DNA of 64,000 nucleotides from Kalmusia sp. IMI 367209 (lineage: Eukaryota > Ascomycota > Dothideomycetes > Pleosporales > Didymosphaeriaceae). The first letter of the stretch is position 1, and every line of letters starts with the position of its first letter. This document shows positions 25,992-38,221 of this stretch, one piece after another. Both the position numbers and the translations under genes were made by a program. Under the pieces are notes generated by a model, which made no database searches, had not been told where the DNA came from, and worked only from the letters and a program-made list of their open reading frames with translations. The DNA lies in NCBI GenBank assembly GCA_027946365.1, contig JAPEUQ010000010.1:310001-374000 (forward strand). The letters are read 5' to 3'.

Positions 25992-27287
25992 TTATACAAG
26001 GAACGTCCAGAAGCTTGGATAGACGAATTCGTCCTCGAAAATGCGCCTGACCTGTTCCAGGACGAAGGACTCCACTTTGCCTACATTCTTTAGGACTTGT
26101 CCACCTTGCCCCCTACCTCCGATTTCGCTTTCAACTTTGATGTGTTCCAGTAACCCGCCAACCCGTGGATGCTGTGCGAGTTGACGCTCCTGGCTCTGCA
26201 CTTCTGTCTGAAGAGAGTCAAGGTTGGTTTCGCCCCCGATTAGTGCATCAGCATCCTCGGGAGAGAGAAAACAGAAATGGGCCCGCTTTTTGATGTACGC
26301 CAGGATCGCAACACCATCAAAGGTTAGCCCGGTGATGTTCAACTTCAACGGTATGCCAACGAAGCTTGGCATTGGGTAGTCTAACAGGATTTCTGCGGTC
26401 AAGGACATCTTGATATCGCCAGAGTATTGTACGTGCGACACGACCTGGATGTCTTCGGGACTCTTCTCGCGCATACGAGGAGGTGACGGGGATCGCGTCC
26501 TTTCGTGGCTATCATCCGATGAATGACTTGATGCTGCAGCTAGCGAGTTCCTCCGCTCTGCATCGTGTTGGTGTTGGGAGGATGGTCTGGTGGTGGGGTC
26601 TGGATTCGACTGTGGCGTCAATGTGAGGGAGTTCATGGAAGCAGCATGACGGAGTCGCATGTTGGTCGGTGTTGATGGTCGGACATTGGCAAAGTCAGGC
26701 CAACCCTGGAGCTGCGCGCCGGCTACAGCAGCGAGAGGGGTAGTTGTACCAGATAGACCAGCCCCGAGTGGAAGATGAAAATAGTTGATGTTGGAAGTCC
26801 CTCCAGGGATGCCAGGCGTGGAGGCCCTGGGGATGAACGGGCTGCCCAGCTGTTCGACCGGTGCGAGCGTGGTCCGAAGGCCGGGAGCTCTAGTGTTTCC
26901 AAATGGCGGCGCTAGGCGTGATGGATCCAGCGGAGGGTGTTCTACGTTCGATGATTCTCTTTCCGCGCCTTTGCGCCGCTCCTTTGCGGTGCGGGTGGCA
27001 GGTTCCCTGGCGGCCCCATGATGGTCAGCTGCCAGACCATCACCCTCGTCTTCGTCTGGGTAATCTTCATCCTCCTCGTAAAAGTCGGGGAGTGGGTCGC
27101 AGATATCTTTAATCTCGATCTCCGGCGGAACAGTCCCAAAGTCGAACGAATGGACGTGGACGGAGCGGATGAAACGCGGGAGCGTCACCTGCTGGAATCG
27201 GTCATGGATGAAGGCGCGAATCGCTTCCGCCCGCCGAGAACCGTCTGCACCGTCCGTCAATGTCTCCCAGTTGATATCAATCGACAT
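25992..27287 (-). CDS. mdm12: Mdm12, subunit of the ER-mitochondria encounter structure
   Basis: Peripheral ERMES subunit that links Mmm1 in the ER to Mdm34/Mdm10 in the outer mitochondrial membrane and carries phospholipids in its SMP (TULIP) fold. The single exon encodes 431 residues from MSIDINWETLTDG, the conserved Mdm12 opening, so I chose 27287 rather than the upstream ATG at 27326. The SMP domain is split in sequence: the first part includes FIRSVHVHSFDFG and PPEIEIKDICDPLPDFY. The second includes GDIKMSLTAEILLDYP, FVGIPLKLNITGLTFDG and KRAHFCFLSP, ending VYPSFWTFLV. Between them is a disordered Pro/Ser/Thr/His-rich insert of about 200 residues, common in Pezizomycotina. Confidence 0.96.
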   Translation of the reverse strand: MSIDINWETLTDGADGSRRAEAIRAFIHDRFQQVTLPRFIRSVHVHSFDFGTVPPEIEIKDICDPLPDFYEEDEDYPDEDEGDGLAADHHGAAREPATRTAKERRKGAERESSNVEHPPLDPSRLAPPFGNTRAPGLRTTLAPVEQLGSPFIPRASTPGIPGGTSNINYFHLPLGAGLSGTTTPLAAVAGAQLQGWPDFANVRPSTPTNMRLRHAASMNSLTLTPQSNPDPTTRPSSQHQHDAERRNSLAAASSHSSDDSHERTRSPSPPRMREKSPEDIQVVSHVQYSGDIKMSLTAEILLDYPMPSFVGIPLKLNITGLTFDGVAILAYIKKRAHFCFLSPEDADALIGGETNLDSLQTEVQSQERQLAQHPRVGGLLEHIKVESEIGGRGQGGQVLKNVGKVESFVLEQVRRIFEDEFVYPSFWTFLV

Positions 27288-29436
27288 CGATGTCGGCACG
27301 GGTGGTTGTGGGTAAATTGAAAGCAAAAGTTAGGCTTACCGGTCCGCGCCAAGTATCAAGCCGAGCCCGGCAAGAGCGCCCGGACCAGCTGCCACCCCGA
27401 CCTACACACCAACACACTAACCATGATGATAATAACGGTGCTGCAAACGCCTTCCTGCAGTCAGAATCACGACACCACTGCTGTCTGCGTACTATCTACC
27501 AGGCTTGTTGCTATGATGTTGGGGGCTGTCCGTGTCCGCACAAAGTGTCTTGACGTACAAAGCGCAGAACGAGCATTGTGTGAGAGGACATTCAGCGGAA
27601 ACCAGCTTCTAGTCGGCCCTAAATATAAAATCGAGCTGAGCCGCATGGCGTCGCTGCATATGCTCGATCATGCACGCCATGGCAAAGAGGCATCGCTTCT
27701 GCAGAACGTCACGATCCAGCGCATACCGTACCGCAGCCCCCTCACAACAAGCGAACTAGGCGTCGAGGACGAGGCTGGGGCTAGACGGCTCTTGCATACA
27801 CGGTAAGGCAGGTATATTAACGGCCAAGCCAGACCAGGGTCGTCGCGGGCGCGATAAGTGGGCGCAACTAAGTCTGCCGTCTGCAAAAGGCAAAATACGC
27901 GCAGCACATATATACACGATCACGACATCACAGTCCACTCATCATAGACGGGGCAGCTCGTGAGCGTTGGTTAAAGTGGCCGCTGACTAACTTGCAGGGC
28001 TGTGAGTGACCGATTCTGGAAGTGATGGCATATCAAACGCGAATATACGCTCATACTCGGCTATATGGAGATCACTTCCATACCATATACGGGCTCTCGC
28101 CGCAGCATCACATGAAAGGACGACCAAGGAGCCATGCACACACACCTGCCCCCCTCGATCGCTTCGCCTTGGCTTGTTGAGTAAGAACTCCGGTCTCAGG
28201 TCAAAACAGATGCATATACTTGCAGTAATATAGTGTCGGCAACGCATGGCCCAGGGCCTTCTCCTCTTGTGTGGCTTACGGGCCGGCCCTGAGCATTGCG
28301 GGAGGATCACGGGGGTGAGACGAGTCGCCGTCTGACTGCGCAGCCGTGCTGTGCTTTCCGGGTTGAAAGCTACACCTCCGTCCAGACCCTGTCGGCGCAG
28401 CATGAAGGATAATGCTACGACTGCATGCTCACTTATCGCAACCTATCACCCCCCACCGTACAGACACCCTCTCATCAGCCTTGGCGCCAAAGTGCCACAG
28501 CAGCAATATTTGGTCGATGCGAACAATATCCACGACGTATGAGACTGGGCCCACGGCCGGATGACTTGTAAAACTGGTTTTCAAGGGTTTTCAAGGTATT
28601 CTGTGAGCCCTGTAGTGATGGGCCGATGGGCCTTGAGTACAGGTCATCTAGAGGCGGCCTGGGCAGCATTGCCCACCGATTGGCGAGAAACGGTGCTGCA
28701 TCCGCGCCCTGTAGTTATTCGTCACCGCTAGGCAGATCATCAGCAGGCGATTGGCTTAGCACCAACAAAAAGCTACTCAGTCTCGACATTTGCAATCAAG
28801 TGATTTGGAAGAGGCTCGCTGTACAACCTAGTCCCTCAGGACGTTGTCGCATGCGCCTGCGTATTAATTGAGTAGCTTTTCTGTCTGATGAGGGTCCTCC
28901 CGATGCCCCGCCTTGGCGTCACGGAGCCGGGTCGAAACATGTCGCAGTAAAGGAAATAGAGTTAATGGGAAAAGGCGGCCGTTTCGCCCGTCTGTCCGCT
29001 GCTCCCGAACAGGATATTCAAGAGGGGGAAAAAAAAGTCCGACGAAATAATGGAAAACGCGTTGAGTAATACAAGAACCGAAGAACGATGCAAGGCCAGA
29101 CCATGTCCAAAACGCCAGACTCACGATGGTCCAAGGCCTCCGTGGATCCCAATGCCCGCCCAACGCCTGTGCTTTTGTCTCCGTGACGCCGTAAAATGCA
29201 TCCTGCGGGCTGGAGAGCTGCGAGGGCTCTCAGCGTGCCCGAGGTGTAAAAGGTCGAGCCGCGCGCTGGCAGGGAGCGCAGTCTGCGTACCCGCTGGGGA
29301 CACCCATTTGCGTGCCACCGGTCGTCATGGGGATGTCGTCCGGATAAAGTATGCGGTGGCACACTGGAGAATTTGTCAGAAAACAGGTCGTGGTGGCACT
29401 GTAGGATATGGTGGGGGGGAGGGCTGCGCGTACCTG
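27288..29436. other. Gene-free stretch
   Basis: 5' flank of mdm12 and 3' flank of the small Cys-rich gene. No frame with a domain or credible splicing. A short direct repeat GGTTTTCAAG / GGTTTTCAAG lies at about 28572-28592. Confidence 0.5.
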
Positions 29437-29583
29437 CTAGTGGTCACAACGGTCGCATTTCTCGTCGTGCTTCACATTCTTGACCTTGTTGTCGGCGCAA
29501 TTTGAAGACCGTGAGGCCGCGCAGGGAGCCTTCTCCGACACTACGTGGCCGCAAGCGTAGGTGTGGTGAATCCTCGTGCACAT
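29437..29583 (-). CDS. Small Cys/His-rich protein (48 aa), putative zinc binder
   Basis: A 48-codon frame, opening MCTRIHHTYACGHVV and closing HDEKCDRCDH before TAG. The pattern C-x8-C-x-H, further single Cys residues, and a terminal C-x2-C-x-H is that of the many tiny fungal proteins that begin MC...Y-x-CGH and end in CxxC. Length and motif order fit that group, which has no assigned function. Codon use is ordinary. The frame is closed by stops outside these limits and no intron is needed. It lies alone in a gene-poor stretch. Confidence 0.62.
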   Translation of the reverse strand: MCTRIHHTYACGHVVSEKAPCAASRSSNCADNKVKNVKHDEKCDRCDH

Positions 29584-30363
29584 GTTGACTTGGTGTGTGA
29601 ATCTCTGTCGCTTGGGTTTCTAGTGGGCGGGGGATACGAGCCGGCGCTGTGACACCGTTGACGGGCGCTGTCGAGGCGTGCGGGCGGCGGACGGCGGGGC
29701 GAGCTGATTGGTGGGGCACGGGAGCTTTGTTGCGATGAGGACGACAATGGAGAGAGGGCAGATCCAACGGTGGGTGGGTGAGCGGCCCGGCAGGTCGAGC
29801 AGCGCGGACTGGACTGGACGGGCGAGGCGGCGGCGGCGGCGGCGAGAGTACCTATGTAGGGCAGGTGTAGGTACAGGCAGCTGAGGGTGCCCTCGGTGGT
29901 GTGCGAGGGTTTCTGGCCGAGGCAGAGGAGGTGGGAGATGTTTGCAGGGAGGGCCAACACGGAGGGGGGGCGTGGGGTGTTTTATAACAATGGAGGCAGA
30001 GCAGCAGCTCCGAGAAGACGGACCTCTTTCGCAAGCTGTTAGATTACTGCCGCTGCGTTTTGCAACATACTTGTACAGCCGTTTAAGGCCGCTAATCCAT
30101 GACCCTGATCCTGGTCCCTTGTTCCCTGTCGACCCGGCTGCAGTGCATTGTTGGTGACAGAGCTAGCTGCGCAGCCAATGGCCGCCCGTGGGCGCCTTTG
30201 AGCAGCGTACAGCCAGCTGCGTTTGACGGCCGCCTCTGTGCCCGCCAATTCCCACGCGCCCTGGGCTTCGCGCGCCTCCGCGCCTTCTGTCACATGGCAC
30301 AGTATTCGATGGCGAGGCAGTTGGGGCGACGGCTGCGGTTGTGATGGCAGCGGTCCAGTGGCC

Positions 30364-30396
30364 CAGTACCAGTGCCAGTGCCAGTGCCAGTGCCAG
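30364..30396. repeat. CCAGTG tandem repeat
   Basis: Imperfect hexamer repeat (CAGTAC, then four CAGTGC-type units). Confidence 0.7.
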
Positions 30397-30496
30397 CGCC
30401 CGTAGCCTACACTGTACATTAACCGCCATGGCAGATCCCGGGCCCCTCTAGTCGCTCAGGTCAGCCCTGCGCTGGTACCTACTGGGCCGAGCACGA

Positions 30497-30528
30497 CGTG
30501 TGTGCGTGTGTGTGTGTGTGTGTGTGTG
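30497..30528. repeat. GT microsatellite
   Basis: Almost pure GT dinucleotide run of about 32 bases with one C interruption, in intergenic DNA. Confidence 0.85.
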
Positions 30529-33500
30529 CCAGACCAGAGCGCAGGTTGTAGTATTGACAGCACCAAGTCTCGGGCGGCCGCAGGCCCCAATGCTGCCGCC
30601 AGTTGTTGAGCCTGGCTTGCCCCGAATCGTGCTCTTGCGCCGACGCAATCGAGAGCGGCGAGACGGCGAGAGCTCCTTCAGATGACCTCTCTGCGCATAC
30701 GACGACAGTCACCCCATGTCTCGTCTCTCTGCGATCTCAGCGGCCGCACATGGCACCCCGGTCGGGCTGCGGCCTCCTTTTGAGCCTGAAGGGATCCACG
30801 ACACACGACGTCTGTGCAAGCGTGCAGCGAGACGTCAACGGGTGCTACCTCGCGGCCTTGCACCAAGCGGCCGCCCTTGCGCCGGCACCCAGTGATGGAG
30901 AGACAGCGGACGAGGTTAGGCGTGACGGCGGCCAAAGCATGCAAAGACGGGGCTGCCACTCGTCTGCTTGCCAGGCCCGACTGGCCACGGTTCCAGCGTC
31001 CATGGCAGTTAGGAGACTCAAAGTCCCCCCAAACTGGCCGTCCATGGACCGAGTCAGGCCCTGACGCGCAACTCGTGTGGTCCGCTACCGACTACTATTC
31101 ACGGATTCGTCTCGTCGTCGCGCCGCAAGTGCCGGCAGGGAAGCTCTCGCGTCGCTCGCGCCGCCCGGCGGACATTGCTGTGCGAAGGAAGGCAGATCAT
31201 CGTGGCCGCGAGGAAGAATTAATTCCGTCTGTCTTGGGCGTAAAGCACACACGCGCCTGGCGAGTGCTAGCAAAACGGTGCCGCGAGGGCTGATGTGCTT
31301 CGGCCAGCCGCCATGCCCGTTCGGGCGCTAGCGCATCGGGCCGGGAAAGATCGACCACGACTGTGCGCCTTCCCATCTCGCGATGTGTTAAGCGACAACG
31401 CCGTCCACATCTGCCCAAATGCTGCGGCAGCGTTCCGCTCAAAGGCGTTTCATCTTTCTCGTTCTTCGACGCCTCGTCAGCGTTCGCTTGGAAGCCTGCC
31501 CCCCCAACAGCCACTGTTCGCGCCATCGCCTCCAATCTCGGTCGTGGATGTACTGTGAACCATGGCCATCTCAGAGTCCAAGTCCCGACTGCTTCCTCAG
31601 CTGGCTGCGACAGGCCACATCTTGGTAGACGTCTGCTGCGTTCACTACGTCTCCCAAGGTGAACCGGCCTGCAATGTGCCTTCATAAACTTGACCTCGTA
31701 TTGTAGCCTCCTCTGGTACTCATTTCGGCCGTTTACTCGGGCGAAGCCCCGTCCGTCATGAGGTTTGATCGTCCCCTCTCCCCACTGGATCCTCATGTGT
31801 CTGATTGTGCATAATGCGGGGTGCCGAGGAGGGAAATTCAGGTATCTTAAGCATAACGCAGAAGCGGCTCGGCAGGAGAACCGTCGTCGGTCATTGCCTA
31901 TCACATGCGCCATGACCTTGCCAGCTCTTCGTAGCTCAAAATAAGTCAACACCTCTGATGGACGTTAGCGCTCGTCTAACTCTGACAGCACATCTCTCGA
32001 TCACGACAGATACGAGCTTCTCGGGTGATGGTCAATCAGAGCCTCCCACGCGGGGTACAAAAGCAACGCGGGAATTGCGGATCCAGCCGAATCCGCTTCT
32101 TGTCTCCACCTCGAAGGATGAACTGGCCCTCGTGTTCCCCACTCATAGAGGGGACGAAATCTTACTGTTCCACTCTATGGTTCCTCTCCCCCTCGCCGTG
32201 TGGCTGCGTCTCTAGTTCTCATTCGCGTCTTCTCCACAGGTCAGCTCATTAGCTATCGCAGGCACAACACTCTTCGGCTGATGGGAGCCTGATCGAACAC
32301 CTATCGATCAGATACCGCTCCTCGCGATAAGGGTTCACCGGGATCGAGAAAGCCCAATGACCTGGGGGTTTGTTGGTGTTTTCCGCACTACTGTTCAACG
32401 TCCATGCGATATGTTGAGGGCATATACCGCTGGTCGGCGAATGTCACCAGCAAAGCCAGCAACACCAGCGACTTCGCCCTGAACCATGCATCTACCGTGG
32501 AGTTGCGTCGGGGAATCGTCTAGCTCATGGCGCTTAATAGAGTGCTCGGGGATTGTTCAACAAGCGGCAGCTCTATTCCGTCTACCTGAATCCTTCTTTA
32601 CACCAGAAGAACGCGGGAGGCCTTCCAGAAGGAACACAGCCTTGGCGAGACTGCAAGGCGATGTTTACGGGCGGCTGTCGAGGACTCCGGAAGCTCCCAA
32701 AAACAAACAAAGACAGCCTCAATATTATCGTATCCCCCGCCATGGACCGTGTTCGCCCCAGCGGTGCGTCCCGTTCTATAAGGCGGCAGATCAACGCACC
32801 CGCTCGAACCCAGCCTGATCTCTGGGAATGCTAGGTACGAGTGGCGCTCAGGATGGTTGTTCGACTTCATCTACGTCGCGAGTACCTGCATGGCTTACCA
32901 GGCCATTGGTCAGGTACAGTGTTGGGATTCATAACCATCTGCCAATCGCTCCCTTGTCGGATTCGTAGAACCACTATAGATGGTTCCTAGTGCTTGTTGC
33001 TCGACAATCCTTCGATTCCAAAACGTGGTATGGGAGTTCTGCAAGGCTGACAAAACTTGCGCAAGGCAAATCCTACAGTACCCATGTTCCGCACAAGACC
33101 CCCGCACGGCGTATGTAGGCCACGATGCGCTGCATTGAAACCAACAACGCGCTTGTCTGCGGACGCGTACTGCATGGTACAAATTCTAGCTCAGCTCACG
33201 AATGCTACTTAAGCTGACGCTAGCCGCTGCCGCGCCTCGCCTCGCAGTAATCTGCTGTGCCAAGCTTTGGATTTGGTAGGTTGATGCCGTGCAGATGCAG
33301 CTTGAATCTTTGGTGGCACAGACACGGTTAACAAGGCCGCGTCTAATTTCTTGGGATCGGGAGAAACACTCGAAACCGCGTCAATCGCACAAAAAGCAGC
33401 ATTCCGTTAGTATATGCACCCTGCGGTAAGATTTGCAGACAGGGTCACATAGCTGGAGATGCCTGATTTGGAGCATCGCTCGTTTACTTCTAACATGATT

Positions 33501-34736
33501 TTACGAAGGCTGAGTATATAGGAGGCATTCAACTCCTGCCTGCTTACGACAGACAGCAGACTAACAATACGATTGCATGGGCACTTGTTGGTAATAGAAT
33601 CAACATGAGGACGCCTGTTTTTGGGGTCCAGATTCAATGCGCGGAGGAAAGCCCGGATCAAATGTGCACAAAAAAGAGTGTCTTGACAGTCTGTCCGAGG
33701 AAGTCCCAAGGTTTACAGCTGAGACTCGCATGGCAAGTTCGGCCCTTCTCACCCATGTTGGAGGACAGCGGAAGGCTGCGGGAGTGACTCTGATTGGAGA
33801 TTTAACGACGGACACCATCGATGGTCTCGACTTGCCGGACATGCCAGCCGCCACATGTCGAAGGTGATTATAACGCCAGCGCTGTCGAACTTTTTTCAAC
33901 GGCTATCGCGAAGTATGTTTTAAACTTCCATAGCGTCTCCGACGGCTCCGTGATGGAAACCTACACTCCCTTCATCTCGATTAGAAACATTATGCACACG
34001 CTCATTCCTCGAAAATCAATTTCCCGAAATGAACCATCACCCCTAAGGATGTGCGTAGATTGCCAACTAAAGGTAGATTCACCAAAGGAGAGGAGCCGCT
34101 CATCGGACGTCGCCTGGTGAAACTCTGAGCGACAGAGCGCACGGTCCAATGAGGGGCATCCACGTGACTGCCCCGCTTACGTAGGGAAGCCTCGGCATCT
34201 TCTCCGACAGCTACTGCAAACGAATTTCAAGTATTGTGGCAACTATCAATTCCAATCGCCTCAAGCTACAGCATTTTTTGACGATACCTAGAAATGATTC
34301 ATCATACCCAGCAAGGAATCTACGCATGCGCAGATTGAGTAGGATACTCGTCGAATGAGAGTGCAAAGATTGCCGGTTTCTCACCGACTGTGATTTGTAG
34401 CTCGTCATCGATGTGTTGATGCTCCAGGGGCAAATCTAGAATTCCCTTTCACAAATACAGCTATTTCTCAGCATGGAATTCTCGATCTCCATGGGAATTG
34501 GCATGGACGAACGCCGTGACCCGCATTTGCCACGCTAGCGCGTCTACGTAATGCAGATTGGCGAAGCATTTTTCGATCATTGCTCGACATCATCAAAATG
34601 CCTATTGGCCAGTCGTCCTGGAGCTGGCCAGAAACGCGTCCAAACAACGGCCGTAGTCCCCGTTCGGGCGACCGCGTGGCACGCTTCGAAGTCGCGGTAA
34701 GTGGTGCGGGAAAGAGCTGATGTTATTTCAACAAGT

Positions 34737-34744
34737 TGACGTCA
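34737..34744. promoter_or_regulatory. CRE/ATF palindrome TGACGTCA before catalase
   Basis: Perfect 8-bp palindrome TGACGTCA ending 128 bp before the catalase ATG, followed at once by TGACG. This is the consensus for ATF/CREB-type bZIP factors; in other ascomycetes Atf1/AtfA controls stress catalases. Confidence 0.5.
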
Positions 34745-34871
34745 TGACGATATCACAATGCCTCCACTGCCTTTAACACCTGTCGCCCCGCAATCAGTTA
34801 TATTAGATCAAGTGAGGATTCTGCCAATTTGTTCCTGACATTCCTCTTTCAATTGATTTGAAGGACAAGTA

Positions 34872-37196
34872 ATGGCCTCTTCGATACTATCGCAGGCTAC
34901 AGAAAACGTTCAAGCAATGACGGGCGCAAAGTCACAAAAGATTGCGGATTTGTCCGCCGCCACCAAAGATGTGCACAACAAGGACTGGAGAATCACCTCA
35001 GACTATGGTGTTAAGCAGACGAACACGGACGACTGGCTGAAGGTTGTCAATGAGGACAAAACTGGTCCTATGCTGTTGGAGGATACGTTTGGTCGCGAAA
35101 AGGTATGTTTCCACCTACTGGAATCTCGAAAGTAATATATCTGACCATAACCAGATCCACCGCTTCGACCACGAGCGCATCCCGGAACGTGTCGTTCACG
35201 CAAGAGGAGCAGGTGCTTTTGGAAAGTTCACTCTTTTCGAATCAGCAGCAGACGTAACATCAGCCGGTGTCCTCACAGATACTTCCCGTGAAACACCCGT
35301 ATTTCTTCGATTCTCGACTGTACTCGGTAGCCGTGGTTCAGCAGATACTGTGCGAGATGTTCGAGGATTCGCTGTCAAGTTCTACACCGAGGAGGGAAAC
35401 TGGGATATTGTTGGAAACAACATTCCAGTCTTCTTCATTCAAGACGCTATAAAGTTTCCAGACCTCATTCACGCTGGCAAGCCCGAGCCTAACAATGAGA
35501 TCCCACAGGTACCATCGTACAGTGCTCTGATGTGACGTGGACTAACATTGCCTAGGCACAATCCGCTCACAACAACTTTTGGGATTTCTCATTCATGCAT
35601 CCTGAGGCCACACACATGTTCTTCTGGACCATGTCCGACCGTGCTATTCCCCGATCATACCGTATGATGCAAGGATTCGGTGTCAACACCTTCACACTCA
35701 CGAACGACAAGGGAGAGAGGAGTTTTGTCAAGTTCATTTTTACGCCTGAGTTGGGTGTTCATAGCTTCGTTTGGGATGAGGCTTTGAAGATTGCTGGACA
35801 GGACCCTGATTTCCACCGCAAGGACCTTTGGACTGCTATCGAAAATGGCGCATATCCTAAGTGGAAGTTCGGTATCCAAGTCATTCCAGAGTCAAAGGAG
35901 AACGACTTTGAATTCGATATTCTCGATGCCACTAAAGTTTGGCCGGAAGAGCTAGTGCCGATTCGATACATCGGTGAGCTCGAACTCAACAGGAATGTTG
36001 ACGAGTATTTCACACAGACTGAGCAGGTCGCTTTCGCCACAGGCCATCTTGTACCTGGTATTGGCGTCAGTGACGACCCTCTCCTCCAAGGCCGAAACTT
36101 TTCCTATCAAGATACTCAACTAAGTCGTCTCGGTATCAACTGGGAGGAGCTGCCCATCAACAAGCCCGTGTGTCCAGTTATGAACCACAACCGCGATGGC
36201 GCTATGCGCCACACTGTCACCAAGGGCACAGTCAACTACTGGCCCAACCGATTCCATTCTGTTCCTCCAGCCACTAAGGAAGAGGGCGGTTACGTCGACT
36301 ACGCGGAGAAGTTGGCTGGCATCAAGACCCGCGTGCGCAGCAGCAAATTCCAAGAGCACAAGAACCAAGCTGAGCTCTTCTACAATTCGCTTTCCGAACC
36401 CGAGAAAACGCATCTCACGAATGCTTTGGCTTTCGAACTCGACCATTGCGACGACCCTGTCGTCTACGAGCGTATGACCGCCCGTCTGGCAGAGATCGAC
36501 CTCACTCTTGCCCAGTCCGTTGCGGAAATGGTTGGCGGCGAGATGCCCATGGAGCAGACTCGCCCCAAGCACAATAAGAAAGCGAAGGGCCTCTCGCAGC
36601 TCGACTTCGTCCCCGAGAAGCCTACAATCGCCACCCGCATGGTCGCCATCATGATCGCAGACGGTTACGACCCCATAGCGTACAACGGCATCAAGGCTGC
36701 ACTCACGGCCGCTGGCGCCCTTCCCTTCACCATCTCCCCCCGCCGCAACAAGATCTTTGCTGCGGGCGAAGACAAGAAGACGGGCAAGGGCGTTGTCGCA
36801 GACCACCATCTCGAGGGCATGCGCTCGACCATGTTCGACAGCGTCTTCGTTCCTGGTGGCGCCGACTCCATTGCCACGCTGCGCAAGAACGGGCGCGCAA
36901 TCCACTGGGTGCGCGAAGCCTTCGGCCATCTCAAAGCCATCGGCGCGACGGGCGAAGCAGTGCAGTTCGTGCGCGACGCAGTCGAGGTGCCGGGCATGGC
37001 GTTCTCGACGAGCGGCGACGTCGTGGACAGCTACGGTGTTGTGACGGCGAGCCAGGTTGCGCCGCAGAGCTTCAAGGAAGCCGTGCAGATGGCCAAGGGA
37101 GCCAAGGACTTCGTCGACGCGTATACGTGGGCGATTTCGCAGCACAAGAACTTTGAGAGGGAGAGCGAGGGGTTGAGTAGCTTGGTTGCTTATTAG
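34872..37196 (+). CDS. Large-subunit (clade 2) catalase, CatA-like
   Basis: Haem catalase of 741 residues that breaks down hydrogen peroxide to water and oxygen. Three exons (34872-35102, 35155-35508, 35556-37196) join in phase 0. The active-site signature is intact: [20 protein letters not shown] with the catalytic His. The distal Asn region is [16 protein letters not shown], and the proximal haem-ligand Tyr is in [12 protein letters not shown]. The extra C-terminal domain from about residue 560 ([16 protein letters not shown]...[10 protein letters not shown]) is the DJ-1/PfpI-like flavodoxin fold that marks large catalases. There is no signal peptide, unlike secreted CatB types, so it resembles the intracellular CatA group of Aspergillus conidia. 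A TGACGTCA site lies in the promoter. Confidence 0.95.
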
Positions 37197-38221
37197 AGAG
37201 TTGTTCAGGACGAGCATGAAGATGAGATCGGGACGGTGAAAGCATGATAAGAAGAGGTGCAATGGATACCAGAAGATTTTATGTCTTCAATCAATGATAG
37301 CTTATGTTGATATGGAAATGAATTACTTCGTCATAACTATACAATGATGCTCCGTTGTTTGATGACGGGTCATGCTTCCCATGAGATGAAGTCAAGTAAT
37401 CAATCACTAAAAACAATTCATAATGGACGGGTACATTAGATATACACTGTCCGTATCCACGAATACCCTTCGCTATATCCAATCTACTGCGCGTCTCGGG
37501 CTGTATAAAACATCAGACGGAAGTGCTGGCTTCGCGCTGTACCATCTGAACTTGCATAGAATACCATATCCCTTCGGCATTACCATGTTTTCCAAACATA
37601 GTGAGCATTGACCGCCATGCCATGTTCCATATCCATCCTCATCTACATCTCCGTAATACCCATCTGCAAGCACTCGCAGCTTGTGTGCTGTTGCTCTAGT
37701 TCAAGTCATTTAGGATATGTGCACGCATGCCAGTGTACACATTAAACTGTTTTCACTGTAAAGCGAGAAGCATGTAGATTGATGCATACATTCGTGCTGT
37801 CCCAAGCAAGCTTTAGATGAAAGGTGTGGATTTTTAAGTTTTGGGAAGAGCTAGCAAAGTAGACGGCCAACAAGAATGTGCACCCTGGTATCTGAGATTC
37901 CTGCAAACGCCGTGCCATGCGCGAATCACCTGGCGCCGTGGTATAGAGATACAAATATAAAAGAAACGGGTGTTCGAACCCGGTGAGCTCGACCTGCCCC
38001 TGACTGCCGCAACTTATGCCCATCTGCGACAAGAGACACGTATGTGTCCATCGTCGCGCTTTGGCTTGCCTTGTCTCTCCCTCCAACTGTGCTGCTTCAA
38101 TGGATACCCCAGACACCACCTCTTCTAAGATCATCCACCTCGCAGCAGCCATTACTCGCAATGTTCGTATCGTCCGTGCCAACCCTTTCGCCAGCTTTGA
38201 GGGCCTGCTCTGCCTCCAGCG
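37197..38221. other. Convergent intergenic stretch
   Basis: 3' flanks of catalase and the zinc-ribbon gene. No gene seen. A TTCGAA-containing hairpin at about 37968-37983 was considered as a tRNA arm and rejected. Confidence 0.55.

Larger units (their letters stand above)
29584..34871. other. 5.3-kb gene-free stretch
   Basis: No supported gene. The left part (29.6-31.6 kb) is GC-rich with overlapping frames up to 251 codons that share no domain. The right part is mixed. It contains a CCAGTG tandem repeat and a GT microsatellite (listed) and ends with the catalase promoter. An untranslated RNA or a fast-evolving gene could be missed here. Confidence 0.45.

Noticed and set aside
31197..31952. 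251-codon open frame on the minus strand
   Set aside because: Arg-rich, overlapped by frames of similar length on both strands, no domain and no plausible neighbouring exons.
36120..37262. 380-codon open frame antisense to catalase
   Set aside because: It lies wholly over a strongly supported catalase exon and its translation is a His/Arg/Val-rich shadow of that codon use, with no domain.
37960..37995. TTCGAA-containing hairpin resembling a tRNA T-arm or B box
   Set aside because: The loop is six, not seven, bases in the pairing that works, and no matching acceptor, D or anticodon arm is found on either strand.
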